From Zygnema cylindricum (Eukaryota; Streptophyta; Zygnematophyceae; Zygnematales; Zygnemataceae): a DNA stretch of 52,779 bases. Below the pieces are notes generated by a model that saw nothing but the letters and a program-made list of their open reading frames with translations, searched no databases and was not told the DNA's origin. The translations under genes were made by a program, and so were the position numbers. Below, in pieces: positions 32,434 to 41,721 of this stretch. Location of the stretch: the NCBI GenBank assembly GCA_037447655.1, contig JBBHKE010001166.1, positions 1-52,779 on the forward strand. Direction: 5' to 3'. Numbering within the stretch: position 1 is the stretch's first letter; the number at the start of each line of letters is the position of its first letter.

Positions 32434-33995
32434 TAGTCAATCTTTAATTTCCGACCACACTTCTCCCTGCAGAAAATTAGCTTAGGGGAAGGCACAGGTT
32501 TGGTCATCATATCTGCTACCATCTCACTATCTGGCCTGTACTCTAAACTGATTATTTTTTTTTCTACTTTTTCTCTAACAAAGCTGAGTCTGATGTCCAT
32601 GTGTTTGGCTTTAAAATGATGTTTAGGATTGGCAAAAATAGCGATTGCTGCCTGATTATCACAAAATATTTTCTGCACACCACTCTTAAGGTGACCAAGC
32701 TCACCAAGCAAAGACTTGACCCACATCAATTCTTTTACAGCAGAGCAAGAGGCCATATACTCAGCCTCCATGGTGGACTGAGCAATAACCTTTTGCTGTT
32801 TGCTACTCCAACAGCAAGCCCCATCACCCACATATAATACATATCCAGAAGTGCATCTCCTCATCGGAGCATCACCGTAACTGGCATCACTCCAAGTAGT
32901 TATGTCAGTATTCTCCCCACCCAAATGCAACCATAGATCCCTAGTTCCTACCAAATATCTAAGGACTCTCTTAGCTGCCTCCCAATCCTTCTTAGTGGGA
33001 GCATTTAGACTTCTACTCAGCACTCCTACAGCTGCAGCTAAATCCGGCCGGGTACAATTCATAAAATAGATTAGACTTCCCACTACTTGCCTGTAAGGAA
33101 TAGTCTGCATGAACTTCTGTTCATCAGGAGATAATTCCTCGTCTAAGACTATGACTCCTTCTTCCTCACTCCCCTCACTTCCCTTCTTCAACTCCATTGG
33201 AGTTGTACAACTATTAGCTTTATCCATTTGAAATTTTTCAAGCATGTTCCCTATTGCTTCTTTTTGAGTCAGTTTTATAATTTTCCTTTTTCGGTCTCTC
33301 TCTACTTGAATTCCCAAAATATATCTTACTTCTCCCATATCCTTCATTTCAAATCTCCCCTTAAGATCGGTTTTCAGTTTGTTAATTTTTTTCATTGATT
33401 TACTTAAAACAAGCAAATCATCAACATAAATTGCAATAAATATCAAACCTTCCTCATCTTCGAAAACATAGATTGAGTGATCTGAGCTGATCCGAATATA
33501 TCCCAGACCGGTAAGAAACTCATCAAGCTTCTTATTCCATTGTCGAGGTGCCTGTTTCAAACCATAAAGAGATTTAATCAGCCGGCATACCTTACTCTCC
33601 TCTCCTTCCTCCACAAAACCTTCGGGTTGTCGCATGAAGATCTCCTCTTCCAATTCTCCATGCAAAAAGGTTGTCTTGATGTCCATCTGATGCACTTCCA
33701 TGTCTTCCGCCGCTGCTAAACTGAGAAGTATGCGGACGGAGGGAAATCTGACCACCGGGGCAAAGGTTTCCTCGTAGTCAATTCCTTCCTTTTGTGTAAA
33801 TCCCTTTGCCACTAATCTGGCCTTGTAGTGCTCGATTGTGTTATCTGGGTTCAGTTTTAGTTTGAAAACCCACTTACAACCGATTGGTTTTCGGTTAGGT
33901 GGACAGTCCACCAGCTCCCAAGTATCGGCTGCCATGATTGAAGCCATCTCCTCATTGATGGCTGTCTTCCACCGGTTTCTTTCTGGACAAGTCAT
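32433..33995 (-). CDS. Copia B reverse transcriptase-RNase H
   Basis: A 520-codon open frame from MTCPERNRWKTAINEEMASI to the pol terminus. It contains all RT blocks (WVFKLKLNPDN, 'EETFAPVVRFPSVRILLSLA', MDIKTTFLHGE, 'SLYGLKQAPRQWNKKLDEFL', catalytic YVDD) and RNase H (WSDASYGDA, STMEAEYMAS, FCDNQAAIA, KHMDIRLSF). This is the most complete catalytic segment in the window; no active-site residue appears lost. It would normally be released from a polyprotein by the element's protease. The Met start is only the first Met after an upstream TAG, not a natural start. Confidence 0.92.
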   Translation of the reverse strand: MTCPERNRWKTAINEEMASIMAADTWELVDCPPNRKPIGCKWVFKLKLNPDNTIEHYKARLVAKGFTQKEGIDYEETFAPVVRFPSVRILLSLAAAEDMEVHQMDIKTTFLHGELEEEIFMRQPEGFVEEGEESKVCRLIKSLYGLKQAPRQWNKKLDEFLTGLGYIRISSDHSIYVFEDEEGLIFIAIYVDDLLVLSKSMKKINKLKTDLKGRFEMKDMGEVRYILGIQVERDRKRKIIKLTQKEAIGNMLEKFQMDKANSCTTPMELKKGSEGSEEEGVIVLDEELSPDEQKFMQTIPYRQVVGSLIYFMNCTRPDLAAAVGVLSRSLNAPTKKDWEAAKRVLRYLVGTRDLWLHLGGENTDITTWSDASYGDAPMRRCTSGYVLYVGDGACCWSSKQQKVIAQSTMEAEYMASCSAVKELMWVKSLLGELGHLKSGVQKIFCDNQAAIAIFANPKHHFKAKHMDIRLSFVREKVEKKIISLEYRPDSEMVADMMTKPVPSPKLIFCREKCGRKLKID

Positions 33996-34055
33996 CGCCT
34001 CTCCATAAGTTTGAGGTTCATCTTGATGAGATAGTTTAGTTACCTTGTTAATAAC

Positions 34056-34538
34056 CTATTTTTCTTGCAGTCTTTTGCTACTTCTCCTCCCCCCTTCAAA
34101 ATCTGAGGCTGGAATAGATGGTTCTCGTGGATTCTTTCGAACAAACTCGACTTCTCCCCTATCCCTTGATTCAGAATCAATTTCCACCACGTCTTCTGCT
34201 TTGAGTAGAGTTGTCACTGGAGTTTCCACAGCCGAGTCCTTTTCGGTCTTATTTGTACCTGCAAGAATGTCATCTTCTCTAAAACCTGGGTAGTTAGGAA
34301 GCTCAAAGTCATCGGAATTTTCTGACTCAAATCTGATTTTTACTGACTTCGTATATTTGAAGGGATCCACAGACTTTCCTTCATCCATAACTACTAGATG
34401 TTTTACTAAGATTATATCTTCCCTTTTTAGATCATAAACTCTATATCTTTTAACATCTTCATCATATCCTAATAAGTATCCCGGTTTTCCTTTAGGATCT
34501 AGCTTCCAATTGGACCTATCAGTATCTAGACTGAACAC
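34056..34538 (-). CDS. Copia B integrase C-terminal region and acidic linker
   Basis: A 160-codon open segment, same phase as its neighbours, starting MFSLDTDRSNWKLDPKGKPG and ending at RRSSKRLQEK-stop. It corresponds to the integrase C-terminal part and the low-complexity acidic linker before RT. The stop is TAG where copy A has CAG (Gln). Confidence 0.88.
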   Translation of the reverse strand: MFSLDTDRSNWKLDPKGKPGYLLGYDEDVKRYRVYDLKREDIILVKHLVVMDEGKSVDPFKYTKSVKIRFESENSDDFELPNYPGFREDDILAGTNKTEKDSAVETPVTTLLKAEDVVEIDSESRDRGEVEFVRKNPREPSIPASDFEGGRRSSKRLQEK

Positions 34539-34556
34539 TTGACTGCCGAAAACCTT

Positions 34557-35021
34557 TCAGTGAGATATGTTTGGTTTCCGGCCTGTCCATCTCTCATAAG
34601 GTGTTTGATCTTTTATAGCTGAAGTAAGAACTCTATTCTTGAGGTAATTAGCACAGTTCATTGCTTCTGCCCAAAACGTTTTTCCTATTTTTTTATCTGA
34701 CAACATACTTCTAGCACTATCACTTAGTGTTCTACTTAACCTTTCAGCTACCCCATTCTGTTCCGGATTTTTTGGAACTGTCTTTTGGTGTTGAACCCCA
34801 TCTTCCCTCAGAAAATCCTCAAACTGGTTAGAAGTATACTCTCCACCATTGTCACTCCTTACTCTCTTGATTGGAGTTTCATGGAGTTTTTCGCTCCATG
34901 CTTTATATTGTCTAAAGCAATCCTCAGCTTCGGACTTGTTTTTTAAAAAATACACCCGGGAATACCGAGACCAATCATCAGTTATAGTCATCATAAATCT
35001 CTTCCCCCCCGGTGAGGCCAC
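34557..35021 (-). CDS. Copia B integrase catalytic core
   Basis: A 154-codon open segment with 'MMTITDDWSRYSRVYFLKNK', RSDNGGEY and AERLSRTL. The first catalytic Asp (HTDIWGP) lies just upstream in the same phase. It ends at TGA (34557-34559), where copy A has TTA (Leu), followed in phase by KVFGSQVF. Confidence 0.9.
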   Translation of the reverse strand: MASPGGKRFMMTITDDWSRYSRVYFLKNKSEAEDCFRQYKAWSEKLHETPIKRVRSDNGGEYTSNQFEDFLREDGVQHQKTVPKNPEQNGVAERLSRTLSDSARSMLSDKKIGKTFWAEAMNCANYLKNRVLTSAIKDQTPYERWTGRKPNISH

Positions 35022-35132
35022 TTTAGCCGGTCCCCAAATATCTGTGTGTACTAGATCTAGAATTTTTTCTCCCTTATAGGTGGCTGACTTAGGAAAGGGT
35101 AATCTGTGTGCTTTACCTTGAACACATCCACT

Positions 35133-36707
35133 TCAATTACTTATATCATCACTCTCACTGAACTGAATCCCTTCCACCACTCCCATCTTTTTCATCTCTC
35201 TTAACTTATCTAGATTCACATGCCCAAGCCTCTTATGCCACATCATAATATCATGAACACCAGCATAATAAAGTTTCTTCGTTTCATTACTTAAAATCAG
35301 CCTAAACATCCCATGGCTACCTTTCTCAGCAATGAAATAGACATCCTCCTCAAAACTAGCAGTAAAAACTCCTTCCCTAGTTCTAGTAAAAAAACCCTTA
35401 TCATCTAATACTAATGTAGAGATAAGATTTTTGTTCAGCTCCGGAATAAACAATACATCGGAGAATGTTAATATGGATGTCTTTCCTTCAACTAACACTT
35501 TTAGATCTACCGATCCTACAAGAGTAGTGGTGACTATCCTCCCATCCCCGTACTCTATCTCTACGGTGGGAATCTTTCTTATCTTAGTGAACAGGTGCCT
35601 ATCCTTACACCTGTGCATGGAGGCACCTGAATTTATGATCCAACCTGCTTCACCTTTCAATCCACCGTAAGCACATTTCTGCCTTCGTGGAATTTCGACC
35701 TCATTTTTCGCCTCCAACTCCTCATCCAAAAGGAGCTCATCGTCCTCGTCCTCGGATTCCTCCTCAAGTACCTGTGTGACAAGGGCCTTTTTCTTTCCTC
35801 TCGGGGTACCACCGGTCTGCCCCTCCTTTAACCGAAGCTCGGTTAGCTTAGTGCACTCTGCCATATAGTGCCCCGGTTTCTTACAAAAATGACATAAACC
35901 TTTGGGAGCCCTTGGTTCGAACTCGTCGGCGTGTTTTTTCTGCTCCTTACCCCCATAGTTTCCGACCGGTTTTCGGGAATCCCTGTTCCTCCAATCAGTC
36001 GTTGTTGCCAAGGCTTGGCCACTCTTTCCTCCCCTTCGGATCTCGATTGTATTCTCTTGAACGAGAATCATCCCTACCACTGAGTTCCATATCCACCTTG
36101 AGTCAGGCAAGTCCTGCACACGGTAAACTATGTTCACGAACTCATCAGGTAACTTCATCAGTAAACAGTTAACCTTTTCTTTTTCACTAAAATCTTTTCC
36201 CGCACTGTGTAGCTCCATGAAGAGTGTAGCAAGCTCATTGCAAAAATCCAACATGTTTCCCCCTTTGTATACATACTCCTTCACTTTCTGATCAGCCAAC
36301 TGTTGTTGTTGAATCGTACCACTTCGGTATATCTCTATGAGAGCCATCCAAAGATCGGATGCCCTTTCTACCTGCAAATGAGGACATGCAAGTCCTTGAG
36401 TGAGATGGCGTAGGATGAAGTGCTTTGCCGCCATATTGTTGAAGTCCCAGGTTTCAGTATCATTCTCCTCGTTCCTCGGAATAGGTGACATGAATGTCGA
36501 ACCAGTTGCTAATGGTGTGGTCGTCTCCTTCTCTTTTCCTTTGTCCACCACCTCTCCCTCTTTTGTTTCCTCCGTTGAAGGTGGATCCTCTTTCCTGGTG
36601 AATCTGGTTCCTCCAAACCCTGGAGGAATTCCAAGACTTGATGGACGCCCAAACCGTCCACTCACTATCCCCCAAAATATTTTTTCGCATAGAGCTCCTA
36701 TCATCAT
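35133..36707 (-). CDS. Copia B Gag-protease (protease Asp to Asn)
   Basis: A 524-codon frame, same length as in copy A. It has the Gag core, the zinc knuckle CHFCKKPGHYMAEC at 272-285 and the integrase WHKRLGH at its end. The protease motif reads INSGASMHRCKD: residue 359 is Asn (AAT) instead of the catalytic Asp (GAT) seen in copy A. That should abolish self-processing. The frame closes at the TGA (35133-35135) shared with copy A. Confidence 0.9.
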   Translation of the reverse strand: MMIGALCEKIFWGIVSGRFGRPSSLGIPPGFGGTRFTRKEDPPSTEETKEGEVVDKGKEKETTTPLATGSTFMSPIPRNEENDTETWDFNNMAAKHFILRHLTQGLACPHLQVERASDLWMALIEIYRSGTIQQQQLADQKVKEYVYKGGNMLDFCNELATLFMELHSAGKDFSEKEKVNCLLMKLPDEFVNIVYRVQDLPDSRWIWNSVVGMILVQENTIEIRRGGKSGQALATTTDWRNRDSRKPVGNYGGKEQKKHADEFEPRAPKGLCHFCKKPGHYMAECTKLTELRLKEGQTGGTPRGKKKALVTQVLEEESEDEDDELLLDEELEAKNEVEIPRRQKCAYGGLKGEAGWIINSGASMHRCKDRHLFTKIRKIPTVEIEYGDGRIVTTTLVGSVDLKVLVEGKTSILTFSDVLFIPELNKNLISTLVLDDKGFFTRTREGVFTASFEEDVYFIAEKGSHGMFRLILSNETKKLYYAGVHDIMMWHKRLGHVNLDKLREMKKMGVVEGIQFSESDDISN

Positions 36708-36756
36708 ACTTTCCTAGTATATGAAGCCAGTTCCATTAAAGATTGGTACCCTGGAG

Positions 36757-36771
36757 GGTGGGCCCATAACC
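36757..36771 (-). promoter_or_regulatory. Primer-binding site of element B
   Basis: On the minus strand GGTTATGGGCCCACC directly follows the 5' LTR, identical to copy A and complementary to the initiator tRNA-Met anticodon arm. Confidence 0.75.
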
Positions 36772-37818
36772 TGAAACTCTGAGACCTCCATAAGTCCTCA
36801 GAGTGGACAGCTTCCAAGAAGCCTCTAGGATAATCCTGACCCCTTTGTGTTTCAGCAAAAATAACTGCCACCCTGGCAAACAAAAACCCTGACTACCTGC
36901 ACCCCTGTGAAGGCAAGACTCCCTTGAGTTGATAGCAAAAAGAATCTCTGAATTTGCTCCCCTGAGCAGTAAGTTATGGAGGGTCAAAGTTGACCTTTTG
37001 TACAGAAGCTCTCTGGGAGAGAGGGTCCTATCTTCTAATTTTTTCTAAGTCCTATCTCTCTCACAGACTCTATCTACTGATGTACGGACCAATCAGATTA
37101 CATTTCCGTACGCAAAAGTACAGCTGTCGGTGTACTTTATGTACGGACATTGTACGACATGGCCTAAATGTCCACACGTGGAATATCCGGATTCGCTCCT
37201 CTAATCCTCGGAGATACCGCGCTCCAATGTTACATCGCCACGTGTCATACGATGTGGCGATGCCCACAAACCGCCAAATTCTCCTTCTGCGATCTCGACG
37301 CAATTTTCGACCGTCCGATTAAACTCGTATTTGATCGTAGCCGTAATAAATACATGCGCGGTATTCGTTTCGCTTACGAAATCAATGCGCGGTATTGATT
37401 TTTTATCCGTACCGCAATTCGTACTTTTACAATACCATATCTATGTATCCCGTTAACAGTTATAGTTAAATGATTTATCCTACGTGTACATGTTTAAATA
37501 AATATCGTACTATATACTATGTAACAGTACCTCTAGACTTAACGGCTAAGGCTACCGGCTATCTACCAACTGTCGGCCGGCAGGTACCAGGATCAAATCC
37601 TGCCGCCGGCACTTACCTTTTAGTAATTAATCCCTAGACTAATACAAATTTCCCGTAAACCTGAGGATAGCCTAGGTAGCCATGGCTCTAGCTTCCTCTC
37701 CAATTTCTCAGTGACTGCGACAAGTTTGAGAGTTGGAGAGAGAAGTTAGAGGTAGACTGCCTCGGCTTCTTTGTTTCTATTCAGACCTAGAAAATACTTA
37801 AAACCATTAATTTCTACA
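36772..37818 (-). repeat. 5' LTR of copia element B
   Basis: Carries the hairpins at 36982-36995 (GGTCAACTTTGACC on the minus strand) and 36956-36967 (GCTCAGGGGAGC), and the tRNA-like B-box GGATCAAATCC readable at 37590-37600. Confidence 0.95.
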
Positions 37819-37823
37819 TAGCC

Positions 37824-40043
37824 ATATGTGATGATCCATCGATCACATTTACCACAAACTAGCATTTCATCGTTCAGTTCAAGGCATCATTTAAAGTTGT
37901 GATTTGTTCAATGGGTTTGTTCAACTCAAAAAAGTAGTGATTGTAATGGTAAAAAAGTATAGACTGAAAAAATTCAAGTGTTGGTGAACAACTTTGGACC
38001 GATGAGAAGGAAATTTATATCTTTCGATAAAAGGAAAGGTAATAATGCATTCAAAGTGTTAGAGTTTTTGCGTTAAGTAAATTCACCCGTGTTATGGATA
38101 TAATGTAAAAAACAAAGGGTGAAACAAAAATTTATGCAAATCGCTTTGAAATTTGTCCACATAGAAAGAAAAATGGGTGAAGTTATTTTCTACTTAAACT
38201 ACGACGTTGTCTCCATGTAATGATTTTTAACTACGTAAGTTCATGGTGAGTTGCCACCGTCTACTCTTCTCATGATTGCGTAAATCAAAGTTGAGTGGAT
38301 AACACCCAATTTTTTGCCCCATCTTTGAATAAATGTTTATAACCCAATGACCGATTCGATGGCATAATCGTATACACAACATGAAATTGTGAAAATGTAA
38401 AGGTACTCATTGTTGATTGCGATGTGTGTACAACCAACATGGACTTTGTAAAATGAAAGAGTGAGTAAAATTATCTATAGTACATCCAACATGCACTGTG
38501 AGTTTGGTGATCATTAGTCTATGACTAAATTTTACGGAAGATTCGCAGTCAACTAGGCCGTGCAACCATAACTCAATGATGATACTTTGCTTTTTATTGT
38601 GGATTACCCGTAAAGCTTTACAAGGTGTCCCAATGCTCGAAAATATATTAAGAGAAGGTTTGGTTGTAAAAAACACGTTGGTTAAGCCATCAGAACACAT
38701 CAAAATAAGACGTGAAACGGAACTAAATAAAAACGAAATTAAACACGGTGAAACAATAACTTGTTGAGGATTATTAAAGGTAAAAGATATAGACCCTTAA
38801 CAGTAAAAACACTACTAACTTTAAACATCACTACACGGTTGAATAAAGTGCAATAAACAAAAATAAATAAAAATGTTGAATTAAATGAGATTAAAAACTA
38901 CTTGTTATTTTCCACGAGCCTCTTTTTTCCGCACGTGCACTATTGCGTATTAAAACTCGGAATCAAGTTCCATTTTCCCCATTTTTTATTGTTAACTTTC
39001 ATATGCAACAAATCATAACAAAGCAATTAGTAGTCGTTGAATGACACAATCTATTAGAGGCGTTACCCTATTTTTTTATCTCGTGATTGTTTACGTTTAC
39101 ATTACAAGTTAATGGTAGGTGATTTGTTGCAAGCCACACCAATTAAAACAATTTGTTTAACGTTTGATCAATTTACGTTTACTTTCAATTTATGGTTGGT
39201 AGCTTTGCCCTACTCCACCAAGGCGTCGACATTGTGTTTACAACAAACCTTATTAAATTTGAAATGATTCATGTACTTCGTGGCTCACATAGAGAGGAAC
39301 GGAGTTTCACACATGATTTGGTGTGCGATGCAGTTGGCCGAACAAGAGGTTTCTCAAGTGACCCCCTTTCACCATAAGTTTAGAGGTATACACACACCTC
39401 CAAGTGTCTTGCTCTTCCCCCATACGTTCGACAAGACCTTTGGTGATGTCGTATTTTTTATTAAATATAGACACTTGTTTCCTCTCGTGCATTATTGTAC
39501 ACAAACGTGATGGCCTTGGATGTAACGACTTAAGATTATGCTTACCAAAAAGTGTGAACTCAGTTCGTCTTATTTTTAATGTAAAGTTTTGACACACGCG
39601 ACAAATTCTTTATCGAATTCATACAAAATCGCACGTCATAAACTTTTGAATTTAGTGGTTGTAGAGGCCTCGACAGAGCTCTCTCGTTGTTTTTTACTAA
39701 CAAAATGTACATGTTGCCCTCGGACGAGCGTAAGTTGTGGCTATCTTGTGATGGAGCATGGTAGTAGCTGTCAAGCGAGATCTCTTAAATTTTCCACCAC
39801 ATGATAAATTCCACATCCACTCTTTTTTAGGTTGTAAACTTATTTTGTTGGGGTTACAAGATTGTCATATATTGTACGTTTCCTAATTTTCTCGATTGTC
39901 ATCTTTGGTAATTTTATGTAGTTTTTATGGAAAATTGCTTTAAGTACAGTTGTTCCTTTGTTTATTCTCGACGCATTTGCCTATTTTCCCTTGACTATTG
40001 TAGTTTAAGGAATTTTTTTTTTTGGTTACCCAATTTGTACCTT
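37824..40043. other. 2.2-kb intergenic stretch, no gene recognised
   Basis: AT-rich DNA with short frames on both strands (for example 38407-38703 minus and 39192-39377 plus). None has recognisable domains or supported exon structure. Confidence 0.45.
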
Positions 40044-40270
40044 CATGGTGTTGAAATCAATAGATTTAGTGAAGGTATTTTCTAGGTCCTAATTAGTTGA
40101 GTTAGCTAAAAGAAAAAGCACAGGCAGCCTGCCTCCACCTTCTCTCTCTAGCCCCCATGCTTGTTGTAGTCACTGAAGGAGAGGGAGGGCGGTGGAGCCA
40201 TGGCTCCCTTAGCTCTAGAGGCAGGGCTAAACGAGTGACCTAAGTCACTCTCAACCAAAAAGGTTGAGTC

Positions 40271-40331
40271 CTGCAGGACTCGAACCTCCGACCGGCAGGG
40301 CGAGGCGTAGCCGTCAGTCCTTACCAGTCTG
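40271..40331 (-). other. tRNA-like T-arm block in solo LTR
   Basis: On the minus strand GGTTCGAGTCC (complement of 40276-40286) is a perfect match to the tRNA B-box. It is preceded by CTGGTAAGGAC, resembling a D-arm. It lies at the equivalent position in the A-D LTRs. Confidence 0.45.
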
Positions 40332-40827
40332 TCGTAGTAGTCCGTTAGGATACATAGAGTGTGATAGCTACTTAAATAGTAACAAGAGCACTAATCCGAT
40401 TAACGTAATTACTTTAAGACGACATAGAAACTAGTTGGATTTTTATAGTGCGCACGAAACAAATGTACCGGACATTTGTTTTAAACGGCGAGCATTAAAA
40501 GCCGATTTGGACCAGAAGGCCCGCATCATCGCCGAGATCCCGGAATAGCCGCCTTGGCGATTTTCAGACGTAACATGACTTGGCGACACGTGGCAATATA
40601 TATTTGGGAAGCAGGAATCCCGGGGAGGATGAGGACAAGTCCAAAAGAGACAGGCGTCCACTCCATGGCCTTGTCGTACACAAGCCGTACAAAAAGTACA
40701 TCGGCCTTAGTACCTTTCTATACTGTCCAGTCTTCTGATTGGTTCGTGCATCAGTAGATAGGGGTTGTGAGAGGGGTTTAGGACTTAGAGGATTGAGGAG
40801 GTAGCCGCCTCTCTCCCAACGAGCTTG

Positions 40828-40835
40828 TATAAATA
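40828..40835 (+). promoter_or_regulatory. TATA box of solo LTR
   Basis: TATAAATA, just upstream of the hairpin series. It marks the likely U3 promoter. Confidence 0.6.
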
Positions 40836-40836
40836 T

Positions 40837-40916
40837 TGGCATCTTTGCCACTTGATAATTAATCGCCTGGTTGGGCGTTTTCAGTGATTCTTTTTGTTGT
40901 GGACTCATCGGAGTCC
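40837..40916 (+). other. Three-hairpin array in solo LTR
   Basis: TGGCATCTTTGCCA (40837-40850), CGCCTGGTTGGGCG (40864-40877) and GGACTCATCGGAGTCC (40901-40916). The spacing is close to that of the array in element A; the sequences differ but pairing is kept. Confidence 0.6.
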
Positions 40917-41055
40917 GGACTGCACAGGGGTGCAGACAGATAGTCTATTTGTCTGCTTGGGTGGCAGTTGCTCTAGTTTAAAGTGGGTTAGTGTAAAACT
41001 ATCTAGAGGCTTCCTCAATTTTGGTCCATAATGGGGGACACAGAATTGCACATGG

Positions 41056-41339
41056 TTTTTTTCATTTTACTGTTTTTTTTTTAATATTATATTTAAATAT
41101 TTCCTTACAACCTTTTAAGACGAAGGAGATTAAAAAGAAGTTGGGGAAAATACTACAATTACCTGTTGTTAGATAGGTAAGACCTAATGGAAGAGTGGTG
41201 GAGTATTGCTACAGTGTAAGTTTAGTGTGAGAAAGAGTCATAGACTGGATAAAAAAAAACCAGGACAGTTTGTAATTATGTGTCCCGGTCAAGTTTGTTT
41301 GTCTTCAAGAGTTCGTACATTTATTTTATGGTTAAAAAT
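41056..41339. other. Intergenic, no gene recognised
   Basis: Short AT-rich stretch with T and A homopolymers. Confidence 0.4.
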
Positions 41340-41721
41340 AGTGTTAAGTATCAGGTAAAAGCTTATCGCGATAAAACGGATACTGATAGTTATCGGTTAT
41401 CGAATGGTGAGGGGTATTGATTTGTTAGCTCAAATAGTACGGATTCTATAGTATGTAAATAATATACGGATATGAGTACGCAGATATCGCCACGGAGTGG
41501 GGAAGGGGGATTTCTGAACATTTTTTCACAATCCATACCGTACCAAAGTACGGATGTATCGCCGATAGTTATCGAATGGGTGTTATCGCGATAAAAACCC
41601 AATAATATCGATTTTTCGTTGCGATAACACCGTTATCTATATATCGTGCCAATATATCGATTATCGGTAGGCCAAAAAAAGGGTATATCGGCTATCGGCA
41701 ATTGTTTACCGATACACAACT
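41340..41721. mobile_element. Diverged member of the fold-back MITE family
   Basis: The left end AGTGTTAAGTATC and right end CGATACACAACT are imperfect inverted repeats related to the AGTGTTGGGTATCG ends of 4162-5305. The interior is rich in 'ttatcgcgataa' and 'atatatcg' motifs. No clear target duplication. Confidence 0.6.

Larger units (their letters stand above)
31373..37818 (-). mobile_element. Ty1/copia element B (full length, 6446 bp)
   Basis: LTRs of exactly 1047 bp each (36772-37818 as 5', 31373-32419 as 3') are bounded by the perfect target duplication TAGCC (31368-31372 and 37819-37823). The gag-pol frame is one uninterrupted phase over about 4.27 kb with three stops: TGA at 35133-35135, TGA at 34557-34559, TAG at 34056-34058. 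The first is shared with copy A. The protease catalytic Asp is replaced by Asn. The LTR pair differs at few sites, making this the youngest copy in the window. Confidence 0.95.
40049..41050 (+). mobile_element. Solo LTR of a diverged copia subfamily
   Basis: Starts TGTTGAAATC, ends AGAATTGCA, and is flanked by a perfect 5-bp target duplication CATGG (40044-40048 and 41051-41055). The 'tattttctaggtc' start region, the 'ggtggagccatggct' block and the hairpin series align with the LTRs of A-D, but most of the sequence has diverged. It contains a TATA box TATAAATA at 40828. It was presumably left by LTR-LTR recombination that removed the interior. Confidence 0.92.

Noticed and set aside
24667-37818. 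Possibility that A and B are one inverted segmental duplication
   Set aside because: Different perfect target duplications (ACTTC and TAGCC), different LTR lengths and different private stops show two separate insertions.
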